Assembly (NCBI GenBank): GCA_947088415.1
Contig: CAMUGK010000017.1
Location: forward strand, 1-13,412
DNA from: an uncultured Bacillota bacterium
GTDB lineage: Bacteria; Bacillota; Clostridia; Christensenellales; UBA1242
Length of the DNA stretch: 13,412 nt
Direction: 5' to 3'
Shown here: in pieces, positions 1 through 6,764 of the stretch
Numbering within the stretch: position 1 is the first letter of the stretch
Layout: every line of letters starts with the position of its first letter
Program-made: the position numbers and the translations under genes
Notes under the pieces: model-generated
Told to the model about the DNA's origin: nothing
The model's input: the letters and a program-made list of their open reading frames with translations, nothing else
The model's database searches: none

Positions 1-1257
1 AAAGATTGGTTTACAAATTCTTCTAATTGGAACTCTTCTTATCCATGGGATTTTGAAAATGTTTGGAATATTAACTCTTCTAAAAATAACGGCTATCCAA
101 TTTTGTTAAATTTATATAAATTAAATGGAACAGGAAGTGTAGACGACCCATATTTAATAGGGTCTGCAAGTGATTTAAAAGGTTTAGCAGATAATGTAAA
201 TAACGAAGGTAATGAGTATGAAGGCAAATTTTTCAAACAGACTGCAGATTTAAACCTTGGTGGTTATGAATGGACACCAATTGGACATAAACTTGGCAAT
301 TCTTTCCGTGGCAATTATGACGGGGCAGATTATTCAATAATCGGAATGACAATTTTGCAACCTTGTCAATATAGTGGCTTATTTGGATATTCAACAGGTT
401 CGTTATTTAAAAACATCAATGTTAAAGATGCTGTTATAGAAAATACTTATTCAAATGGAAGAACTGGTGGTATTTTAGGTTTTTCTGAATACTATCCAGA
501 TGGCTGTGCAAGATTTGAAAATTGTTCATTTAATGGCATGATAAACGTATCGTCAGGCTCGGCAGGTGGAATTGGTGGATATTTATATGGTTCAAGTCTT
601 ACAAACTGCAGATTTGACGGACAAATTACAGGAAGTGGAGGTTTCGTTGGTGGAATTGTTGGTATTCATGATTATATTGCGAAAGGAACAATAAGTGATT
701 GTGTTGTGAACGGATATATTGAATCAACAAACACATCATGTAATGTTGGTGGAATTGTTGGTCGAAGTTATGCTGGTTTAAATATGTCAACAACCATAGT
801 TAATGTAACTATAAAAACAACTGGTTCATCATCTTCAGTTGGCTCGTTAATAGGGTATATATTAAATTCTACAGGTTCTTATTCAAAAACAATTAATGAT
901 TGTGCAGGATTTGGAATGATATATTCAAACAGCACAGAAAAGACAGGATCATTGTTTGGTCACACTTCGCAAACATCTGGGATAACTTTCAATCGATGCA
1001 GTTTTGTAGGGTCAAGCAATAAGGCATTAAATTTTGCTGGAACAACATCTACAGCAGTGGAGATAAATAATTGTTATTCACAAGTAAACAACAAAGGTGT
1101 TTATAAAGGTAATGATTTTTCAGGTTGGACTATAGTTAAAAACAATAATAAAAACCTGCCAATGCAAAATGCATTATATTCAGTTGCAGAAGGTGGTCAA
1201 ACAAGTGATTATATTATAAGCGAACTTGAAAAATTAGGGTTTGTGGCAATTACTTAA
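1..1257 (+). CDS. GLUG-repeat surface protein, C-terminal part (5' end outside the window)
   Basis: The frame is open from base 1 to the TAA at 1255-1257 (418 residues), so the true start lies upstream; the internal TTG at 103 has no ribosome binding site and sits in continuous coding sequence. The opening segment (WNINSSKNNGYPIL) is the usual end of one GLUG module. Then follows the module head (GTGSVDDPYLIGSASDLKGLA), the adenine-rich TADLNL and FRGNYDG motifs, and GLUG turns such as GLFGY, GGILG, GGIGG, GGIVG and GSLIG. N-C-x3-G-x-I units recur with Cys at about residues 175, 203, 234, 301, 333 and 358, roughly every 30 residues, typical of a beta-solenoid. GLUG proteins are generally exported and implicated in adhesion, but no LPXTG or C-terminal membrane helix is present, so any anchor or signal peptide must be N-terminal. 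Family assignment is firm; the ligand is unknown. Confidence 0.85.
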   Translation, partial: KDWFTNSSNWNSSYPWDFENVWNINSSKNNGYPILLNLYKLNGTGSVDDPYLIGSASDLKGLADNVNNEGNEYEGKFFKQTADLNLGGYEWTPIGHKLGNSFRGNYDGADYSIIGMTILQPCQYSGLFGYSTGSLFKNINVKDAVIENTYSNGRTGGILGFSEYYPDGCARFENCSFNGMINVSSGSAGGIGGYLYGSSLTNCRFDGQITGSGGFVGGIVGIHDYIAKGTISDCVVNGYIESTNTSCNVGGIVGRSYAGLNMSTTIVNVTIKTTGSSSSVGSLIGYILNSTGSYSKTINDCAGFGMIYSNSTEKTGSLFGHTSQTSGITFNRCSFVGSSNKALNFAGTTSTAVEINNCYSQVNNKGVYKGNDFSGWTIVKNNNKNLPMQNALYSVAEGGQTSDYIISELEKLGFVAIT

Positions 1258-1287
1258 AAAACAACAGCAAAAGCTGTTGTTTTTTTA
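1256..1287. terminator. Bidirectional intrinsic terminator between the GLUG gene and truA
   Basis: A perfect 8-bp stem (ACAACAGC at 1261-1268, GCTGTTGT at 1273-1280) with an AAAA loop is followed by a T6 run on the plus strand and preceded by an A run that acts as a U tract on the minus strand. It lies between convergent genes and its right end overlaps the truA stop codon, so it probably serves both. Confidence 0.85.
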
Positions 1288-2019
1288 ATATTGTGTCCAT
1301 TTTAAATATAAACCATTTGGTGGCATTGTTATGCCAGCATATTGGCGGTCGCCGATTTTTAATGCCTGTTTAACGTTTTCAATAGTTAGTTTATTTCTGC
1401 CAACATCTATAAGTGTGCCAACAAGTATGCGAACCATGTTATATAAAAAGCCGTTTCCTGTAAACGTGAAGTAAATATAGTCCTTTTTTGTTGTTATGTC
1501 TATCGAATAAATTTCACGTGTAAAATCTTTTACTGCGGTTGCAGTTGAACAAAAACCTTTAAAGTTATGTTTGCCAATTAAAAGATTTTTAGCAGTTTGC
1601 ATTTTATCAAAATCCAATTCATCTTTAATCCACGACGAGTAATTTGCTAAAAATGGGTCTTTTTTCTTGCCTGTATATATGCGATATTCATAACATTTCT
1701 TTTTGATGGAAAATCTAGCATGAAAATCCTGTGAAACTTCCTTTGCTTCAATTATGCTTATGTCGTCAGGCAGTAATTTATTGATAACTTCGGCAAGTTT
1801 GCTTACTGGAATATTAATGTCCATATCAAAATGTGCAGTTTGTGCAAGAGCATGCACGCCAGCGTCAGTTCTGCCACTGCCAAAAACTTCGCAAGGGTGA
1901 CACAACAAAATTTCGAGAGCCTTTTCGATTTCGCCTTGAATTGTAGGTTTGCCATCTTGTTTTTGCCAGCCATAATAACGACTGCCATCATAACAAATTT
2001 TTATTAAAATTCTTTTCAT
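1285..2019 (-). CDS. truA: tRNA pseudouridine synthase A (TruA)
   Basis: This 244-residue cytoplasmic enzyme converts uridines at positions 38-40 of the tRNA anticodon arm to pseudouridine. Visible family marks are the N-terminal ICYDGSRYYGWQKQ, the catalytic loop GSGRTDAGVHA with the catalytic Asp at residue 52, the HARFSIKKKCYEYRI segment, and GFLYNMVRILVGTL near the C terminus. Length fits bacterial TruA. The ATG at 2017-2019 is chosen because homology begins at MKRILIKICYDG. An in-frame ATG at 2092-2094 would add 25 residues encoded by a repeat-like intergenic segment, which is unlikely. No Shine-Dalgarno is seen before the chosen ATG, and an AT-rich TATAAT-like run lies only a few bases upstream, so the leader may be very short. 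It is divergent from alaS and convergent with the GLUG gene. Confidence 0.95.
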   Translation of the reverse strand: MKRILIKICYDGSRYYGWQKQDGKPTIQGEIEKALEILLCHPCEVFGSGRTDAGVHALAQTAHFDMDINIPVSKLAEVINKLLPDDISIIEAKEVSQDFHARFSIKKKCYEYRIYTGKKKDPFLANYSSWIKDELDFDKMQTAKNLLIGKHNFKGFCSTATAVKDFTREIYSIDITTKKDYIYFTFTGNGFLYNMVRILVGTLIDVGRNKLTIENVKQALKIGDRQYAGITMPPNGLYLKWTQY

Positions 2020-2070
2020 AATGTTATTATATATTATTATTTTTAAATTTCCTAATGTTTTTGAAAAATC

Positions 2071-2121
2071 TTCTGACTTTGTGTCCGCTGTCATTCTATG
2101 GCACAGCCGAAGAATCTTTTG
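2071..2121. repeat. Probable dispersed intergenic repeat fragment
   Basis: The segment contains GTCATTCTATGGCACAGCC followed by GAAGAATCT, and just before it TTCTGACTTTGTGTCCGC, a second partial TTCTGA-type unit. From memory this resembles the GTCATTCTGAG...CGAAGAATCT family of short intergenic repeats scattered through many bacterial genomes. Only one copy is present here, so repeat status is inferred. It lies in the divergent truA-alaS spacer and produces the false N-terminal extension of truA. Confidence 0.4.
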
Positions 2122-2139
2122 TTAACATATTATAAATAC

Positions 2140-2168
2140 TTGCTTTTTTAAGGGGTTTATGTTAAAAT
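2140..2168 (+). promoter_or_regulatory. Promoter of alaS
   Basis: The -35 box TTGCTT (2140-2145) is 17 nt from the -10 box TAAAAT (2163-2168), which carries a TGT extended -10 triplet. The predicted transcript starts near 2175, about 18 nt before the chosen alaS ATG. This makes the earlier in-frame ATG at 2181 a poor start. Confidence 0.75.
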
Positions 2169-2192
2169 TGTCTTCGTTAAATGGAGAGAATT

Positions 2193-4004
2193 ATGACAGA
2201 TAGAGAACTTAAAAATTTGTGGTTTAAATTTTTTGAAAGAAAGGGCTTTAAGCGTATTGCAGGGGCGTCGATTATTCCTGAAAACGACCCAACAGTTTTG
2301 TTTACAACGGCTGGCATGCACCCACTTGTTCCTTATCTTTTAGGCGAAAAACATCCTGCTGGCAATAGGATTTTTGATGTTCAAAGATGTATAAGAACTG
2401 GCGACATTGATGAAGTTGGCGACAACAGCCACCTTACTTGTTTTGAAATGCTTGGAAACTGGTTTTTAGGAGATTGTCCTAAAGAAGAGATGATTGCTCT
2501 TTCTTATGAATTTTTGACTAGCAAAGAGTATTTAGATTTACCAGTAGAAAGACTCGCTGTTTCGGTTTTTGAAGGTGACAACATTGCACCACGTGATGAT
2601 GAGGCTTGCAATGCTTGGAAGAAATGCGGAATGCAAAAAGTATTTTTTCTTCCAAGAGAAAATAATTGGTGGGCGTTAGGTGGCGGTGTTGGCCCTTGTG
2701 GTCCAGACACCGAAATGTTTTATGACACAGGAAAGCCTGCTTGCAGTAAAGATTGTTCGCCAGCCTGTGATTGCGGAAAATATCTTGAAATTTGGAATGA
2801 TGTTTTTATGCAATACAAAGTTGAAAAGGCAGGGGAAAAGGCTGTTAAACTAGATAGACCAAACATTGACACAGGTATGGGTTTAGAGAGAACGGTTATG
2901 GTGCTTAATGGGGCAAAAAGTGTTTATGACAGCGGTTGCTTAAAACGTGCTATTGATTATATTTCTTCAAAAGCCAAAGTGCCATATATTGAAAGTGAAA
3001 AATCTAAACGTTCTTACAGAATTATTGCCGACCATATTCGTAGTGCAACCTTTATATTAGGTGATGAAAGGGGCGTTGTTCCATCTAATGTAGGGCAAGG
3101 TTATATTTTGCGTAGATTTATTCGTCGTGCTGTAAATTGTGCAAGAAATATTGGTCTTGACAATCAAGAACTTGTTTCTCTTGCTGAAATTTATGTTGAT
3201 GAATATGGCATAGATTATGCCGACATCAAGGCTAACAAACAAAAAGTCAAAGATGAACTTATCAAGGAAGTAAACAAATTTGCCAAGGCTATTGACGACG
3301 GACATAAAGAGTTTGAAAAAGTTATAAATGGCATTGAAAGACACAAAAACTTTGCAAAAGAAGGAGAAATAGTTGAGAACAAACTTTCTGGCAAAGCATG
3401 CTTCCGTCTTTATGACACATTTGGTTTTCCATTTGAACTTACAAAAGAACTTGCTTTAGAGCGTGGCTATACTGTTGATGAAGAAGGCTTTAAACAGGCA
3501 TTTGAAAACCATCAAGAATTGTCAAGACAAGCGTCAGCAGGTCAATTTAAAGGTGGACTTGCAGACGGCTCAAAAGAGAGTGCTTATCTTCATACTGCAA
3601 CACATTTACTAATGGCAGGCTTACGAAAAATGTTTGGTCAGCAGGTTATGCAAAAGGGTTCTAACATTACACCTGAAAGATTAAGATTGGACTTTAATCT
3701 TGACCATAAAATGCTTCCAGAAGAGATAAAAGAACTCGAAGATTTTGTTAATAACGCAATCTCAAGAGAAATTCTTGTCACTTGCGACCAAATGAGTGTT
3801 AAACAGGCAAAAGAACAAGGTGCAGTTGGTGTATTTGAAAATAAATATGGAGAGACGGTCAAAGTTTACACAATAGGTGATGTTTCAAAAGAAATTTGTG
3901 GTGGGCCACATGCTGAAAATACAAAACAACTTCATCATTTAAAAATCGTGAAAGAAGAAAGTTCTTCAAGCGGAATTAGAAGAATTAAAGCAATTTTGGA
4001 TTAA
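2193..4004 (+). CDS. alaS: Short-form alanyl-tRNA synthetase (catalytic plus editing domains, no C-Ala)
   Basis: This class II synthetase charges tRNA-Ala with alanine and hydrolyses mischarged Ser/Gly-tRNA. The catalytic core is complete: TAGMHPLVPYL, motif 2 region FEMLGNWF at residues 84-91, and motif 3 GMGLERT at 228-234. The editing domain has both zinc/catalytic motifs, HTATH (467-471) and CGGPH (569-573). The 603-residue protein stops right after the editing fold (SGIRRIKAILD), whereas typical bacterial AlaRS is about 870 residues and continues into DHHA1/C-Ala. No remnant of the missing part follows, so this looks like a natural short form, as in some Patescibacteria (from memory). 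A cluster C184-x3-C188-x3-C192-x-C194 sits in the catalytic domain. The ATG at 2193 is chosen because GGAGAG (2183-2188) precedes it at good spacing; the ATG at 2181 has no such site. A second full-length alaS elsewhere is possible. Confidence 0.92.
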   Translation: MTDRELKNLWFKFFERKGFKRIAGASIIPENDPTVLFTTAGMHPLVPYLLGEKHPAGNRIFDVQRCIRTGDIDEVGDNSHLTCFEMLGNWFLGDCPKEEMIALSYEFLTSKEYLDLPVERLAVSVFEGDNIAPRDDEACNAWKKCGMQKVFFLPRENNWWALGGGVGPCGPDTEMFYDTGKPACSKDCSPACDCGKYLEIWNDVFMQYKVEKAGEKAVKLDRPNIDTGMGLERTVMVLNGAKSVYDSGCLKRAIDYISSKAKVPYIESEKSKRSYRIIADHIRSATFILGDERGVVPSNVGQGYILRRFIRRAVNCARNIGLDNQELVSLAEIYVDEYGIDYADIKANKQKVKDELIKEVNKFAKAIDDGHKEFEKVINGIERHKNFAKEGEIVENKLSGKACFRLYDTFGFPFELTKELALERGYTVDEEGFKQAFENHQELSRQASAGQFKGGLADGSKESAYLHTATHLLMAGLRKMFGQQVMQKGSNITPERLRLDFNLDHKMLPEEIKELEDFVNNAISREILVTCDQMSVKQAKEQGAVGVFENKYGETVKVYTIGDVSKEICGGPHAENTKQLHHLKIVKEESSSSGIRRIKAILD

Positions 4005-4029
4005 TTTTCATAAAAATATTGAAAATTAA
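4001..4029 (+). terminator. Inverted repeat at the end of alaS, weak terminator candidate
   Basis: A perfect 9-bp inverted repeat (TTAATTTTC at 4001-4009, GAAAATTAA at 4021-4029) has an 11-nt loop. It contains the alaS stop codon and its right arm overlaps the next gene's -35 box. It is all but GC-free and lacks a U tract, so termination is doubtful. Confidence 0.3.
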
Positions 4030-4047
4030 TTAAATATATGCTAAAAT
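4019..4047 (+). promoter_or_regulatory. Promoter of the DUF4097-like gene
   Basis: TTGAAA (4019-4024), a 17-nt spacer and TAAAAT (4042-4047) with a TGC extended -10 triplet give a strong sigma-A-type promoter. The expected start near 4054 leaves a leader of about 21 nt carrying AAAGGAGG (4061-4068). Confidence 0.8.
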
Positions 4048-4074
4048 GAATATACATTAGAAAGGAGGAGCTCT

Positions 4075-5622
4075 ATGGCTGATAAAGTTAAAAGAGGTTT
4101 TGGATTTTATCTATTTATGCTTTTGCTTGTTCTCTTGGCAGCATTCTTAGTTATAGTTATGATAATGTTGTTCTCACCAGGGAAGAGTATTTTAGGTTAT
4201 AAATATTTCAGCTACAACATGGCTGACAGCAAAGCAATTGTCAAAACCGACACCACAGATGCCACACCAAAAGCTTTAGATTTTGATAAAATTGATAGAG
4301 TTATTATTTCTTCCAATTATGCAAATGTGAAGATAAATAAAAGCAATAAAGAAGATTCAAAAGATAGCGTCATTATTACAAACACAGCAAAAGGTTTTGC
4401 AAAAGATAGCAAAGAAGTAAATACTGAATTTAACTACTCAATCACTTATTCACTTGAAACAGGTGAAGGCGTAAGTAAATCTGTTCTTAATATTTCAGTT
4501 ACTGAACCTCAAGCATTTTTGTTCTTTTCAAAAAATATCGTCATTGAGATTTCACTTAGAAAAGATAGCCAAACAAATTTTTCAAACATAGACTTTATAA
4601 TTACAACATCTTCTGGAAAGGTTTCTATTGATGAAAATTATTCTGGACTTTCAATTAAAGACCTTACAGTTACAACGAATTCTGGCAATATTGCTTTGGC
4701 TGAAAATCGTGAATATGACAAATCTGAAGTTGATAAAGAAACTAATAAAGTTACCATAAATAAAACTATGTCGTTCAACTCTCTCTATCTTTCAACAACA
4801 AATGGAAGAGTTACCACAACAACAAACCTTATTGTAAACAATATGTCAAAGTTTATAATTGACGGGGGTGGCAAAGTTGAACTTAACAATATTTCCGATA
4901 ATAATGGTTTGCAACTTGGGATTAAAGACGGAACTTTCAAAGCAAATGAAATTCACGGCGATGTCAGCATTTTAAGTCTTAAAAACGGAAGTTTGATTTT
5001 AGGAAATAGTGAAAATTCTAATAGTGGAATTTATGGCACTATAGAATCAAACAATGCAAAAGCCTTTGAAAATGGCAAAATTCAAATTTCCTTTGTTAGA
5101 GGCGATGTATCTATTCCTTATGGCGGTAATGCAAACATAGCGATTGAAAGAATTGACAATCAAACTATGATTAGAACAACATCTGGACAAATTAATGTCA
5201 AAGAAATTAAAGGACCAAGCATTGTTGAAAGCACAACAGGGAATATAGATGTTGGCATTAATGACCAGGATTTTGCAGATAAATTTGTGTCTATGAACAG
5301 TAAACTTGCACATCAATTTGAGTCACAAACAGGAAAAATGAAGGTGGCATTTTTAAAGAATGTTGGCACAATTAGCGAATTTAAAAATAATGCAGATATA
5401 GAAATTATTCTTCCACAAAACACTAAATTTTTGCTTGACTTAAAAGATAAAGACGGAAACCCAATTCGTAAACTTTCATCAACTGTGACCATTAATTTTA
5501 TTGAAAATGATAATTATGATTATCCATATATGGTTAATTATGAAACTGGAGATGATCAAGAAATTTACACTCAAAACAAAATGATTGTTTTTGGTGGCGG
5601 AAGAATTGATGTTCATATGTAA
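4075..5622 (+). CDS. Membrane-anchored extracytoplasmic beta-repeat protein, DUF4097-like
   Basis: The 515-residue product starts with a short basic stretch (MADKVKRG) and one hydrophobic helix at about 11-33, with no clear cleavage site, so it probably stays anchored with the long remainder outside the cell. That part is beta-rich and repeats a T-T-x-G-x-(I/V) turn: TTSSGKV (177-183), TTNSGNI (200-206), TTNGRV (241-246), TTSGQI (368-373), TTGNI (387-391) and QTGKM (418-422). These turns characterise DUF4097/putative-adhesin proteins, a right-handed beta-helix-like family with no settled biochemical role. The C terminus ends GGGRIDVHM without a sorting signal. AAAGGAGG (4061-4068), 6 nt before the ATG, fixes the start. 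It has its own promoter and terminator and so is monocistronic. A surface or envelope-stress role is only inferred. Confidence 0.8.
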   Translation: MADKVKRGFGFYLFMLLLVLLAAFLVIVMIMLFSPGKSILGYKYFSYNMADSKAIVKTDTTDATPKALDFDKIDRVIISSNYANVKINKSNKEDSKDSVIITNTAKGFAKDSKEVNTEFNYSITYSLETGEGVSKSVLNISVTEPQAFLFFSKNIVIEISLRKDSQTNFSNIDFIITTSSGKVSIDENYSGLSIKDLTVTTNSGNIALAENREYDKSEVDKETNKVTINKTMSFNSLYLSTTNGRVTTTTNLIVNNMSKFIIDGGGKVELNNISDNNGLQLGIKDGTFKANEIHGDVSILSLKNGSLILGNSENSNSGIYGTIESNNAKAFENGKIQISFVRGDVSIPYGGNANIAIERIDNQTMIRTTSGQINVKEIKGPSIVESTTGNIDVGINDQDFADKFVSMNSKLAHQFESQTGKMKVAFLKNVGTISEFKNNADIEIILPQNTKFLLDLKDKDGNPIRKLSSTVTINFIENDNYDYPYMVNYETGDDQEIYTQNKMIVFGGGRIDVHM

Positions 5623-5648
5623 AAAAGCCTTTATATCAGGCTTTTTTT
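5622..5648 (+). terminator. Intrinsic terminator of the DUF4097-like gene
   Basis: The perfect 9-bp stem AAAAAGCCT (5622-5630) and AGGCTTTTT (5638-5646) has a 7-nt loop and a T run extending to 5648. It starts at the last base of the stop codon. Confidence 0.88.
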
Positions 5649-5697
5649 ATTTTGTTTTTTTAAAACTCAAAATTTGCTTTCGCTTTCTGGCTTTTTG

Positions 5698-5706
5698 TGT
5701 TAAAAT
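5698..5706 (+). promoter_or_regulatory. Extended -10 promoter of the nuclease-ATPase operon
   Basis: TGT followed by TAAAAT (5701-5706) matches the extended -10 used by neighbouring genes. No good -35 lies at 17 nt; TTGCTT at 5674-5679 is too far. Transcription from about 5713 would begin at the AGGAG site, which rules out the upstream GTG 5697 as a start. Confidence 0.6.
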
Positions 5707-5723
5707 ATATTCAGGAGAAAAAA

Positions 5724-6764
5724 TTGAAAATAATTCATATTGCTGACATTCATCTTGGTGCAACAAATAGAAAGTTGTCTAACAATTTGCAAAGAGAACT
5801 AAAAAATCAAAATGCAAGCCGACTCAAATATGTTTTTGATTATGCCAAAAACAACAATATCGGTGCGATTTTAATTTCTGGTGACCTTTTTCATAGCAAA
5901 AATCCAAGTCAACAACTTGTTAAATTTTTTGTTGATATTCTTTCTTCTTGTCAAATTCCTGTATATTATGTTAAAGGCAATCATGACGAAGATTTTATCT
6001 TTGCTGATAATGTTTTCCCACAAAACTTTCATATTTTTGATAAAAACCTTTCAAGTTTTTCGCTTGAAGAAAATATTGTTATAAGTGGACAATCTGGCAA
6101 TGATTTGGGGTTTGAAAACTTAGATAAAACAAAATTTAATATTCTTTTACTTCACGGAGATATTCACTCTAAAGGTAATGATTTTATTGATGTTAAACTC
6201 TGTAAAAACAAAAATATCAACTATTTGGCTCTTGGGCATATCCATGCTTTTGAAGAAGGCAAACTTGACGAAAGGGGAAGATATTGCTATTCGGGTTGTT
6301 TAACAGGCAATGGCTTTGATGAGTGTGGCAACAAAGGTTTTGTAATTTTAGATACCGAAAATAATGAAATCATATTTAAAGTTATTGCAGGAAGTCGTTT
6401 TATAATTAAGACTATTGATATTTCAGGATTTACTAGTTTTGATAACCTTTGTGAAAAAATAGATATAAATTTGAAAGATATTTCTTATCAAGATTTTTTG
6501 CGTGTTGAATTTGTCGGTTTTTATGAAGAAGACCAAGACAAGTTTTTAGGGATGTTAGAAAATAAATATTCAAATTTATATTCATATTTTGAACTTATTG
6601 ACAAAAGTAAAATAAAGATTGACACTGAAAAATTAAAACAAGAAAAACTATCGTTTAAAGCCGAATTTTTAAGTTTGGTCAGTCAAGACCAAACCTTGTC
6701 AGAACAAGACAAAAACAGCATTTGTGAATTTGGCATAACAGCACTGCGAGGTGATGACCTATGA
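5724..6764 (+). CDS. Mre11/SbcD/YhaO-like metallophosphoesterase nuclease
   Basis: This 346-residue protein is the nuclease half of an Mre11-Rad50-type complex that processes DNA ends. All phosphoesterase metal motifs are present: D8-x-H10 (ADIHLG), G53-D54 (ISGDLFH), G85-N-H-D88, H144 (LLLHGDIHS) and the G171-H-x-H174 motif (LGHIHAF). The C-terminal region is the capping domain, less conserved. The start is TTG 5724: AGGAG (5713-5717) sits 6 nt upstream and homology begins at once (KIIHIADIHLG). The longer GTG start at 5697 lies inside the promoter. The stop overlaps the partner's start by 4 nt (ATGA), implying translational coupling. The partner has a membrane hairpin, so the pair resembles Bacillus YhaO-YhaN more than classical SbcDC. 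Substrate specificity cannot be read from sequence. Confidence 0.9.
   Translation: MKIIHIADIHLGATNRKLSNNLQRELKNQNASRLKYVFDYAKNNNIGAILISGDLFHSKNPSQQLVKFFVDILSSCQIPVYYVKGNHDEDFIFADNVFPQNFHIFDKNLSSFSLEENIVISGQSGNDLGFENLDKTKFNILLLHGDIHSKGNDFIDVKLCKNKNINYLALGHIHAFEEGKLDERGRYCYSGCLTGNGFDECGNKGFVILDTENNEIIFKVIAGSRFIIKTIDISGFTSFDNLCEKIDINLKDISYQDFLRVEFVGFYEEDQDKFLGMLENKYSNLYSYFELIDKSKIKIDTEKLKQEKLSFKAEFLSLVSQDQTLSEQDKNSICEFGITALRGDDL

Noticed and set aside
2020..2094. 25-residue N-terminal extension of truA
   Set aside because: The extension is encoded by a repeat-like intergenic segment and is not part of the TruA fold, which starts at the ATG ending at 2019.
4005..4074. Frameshifted remainder of AlaRS C-terminal domain
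   Set aside because: Only 70 bases separate the stop from the next start and these hold a promoter and ribosome binding site, so no missing domain is hidden here.
5697..5723. GTG start for the nuclease nine codons upstream
   Set aside because: It overlaps the extended -10 promoter, and the AGGAG site correctly precedes TTG 5724 instead.
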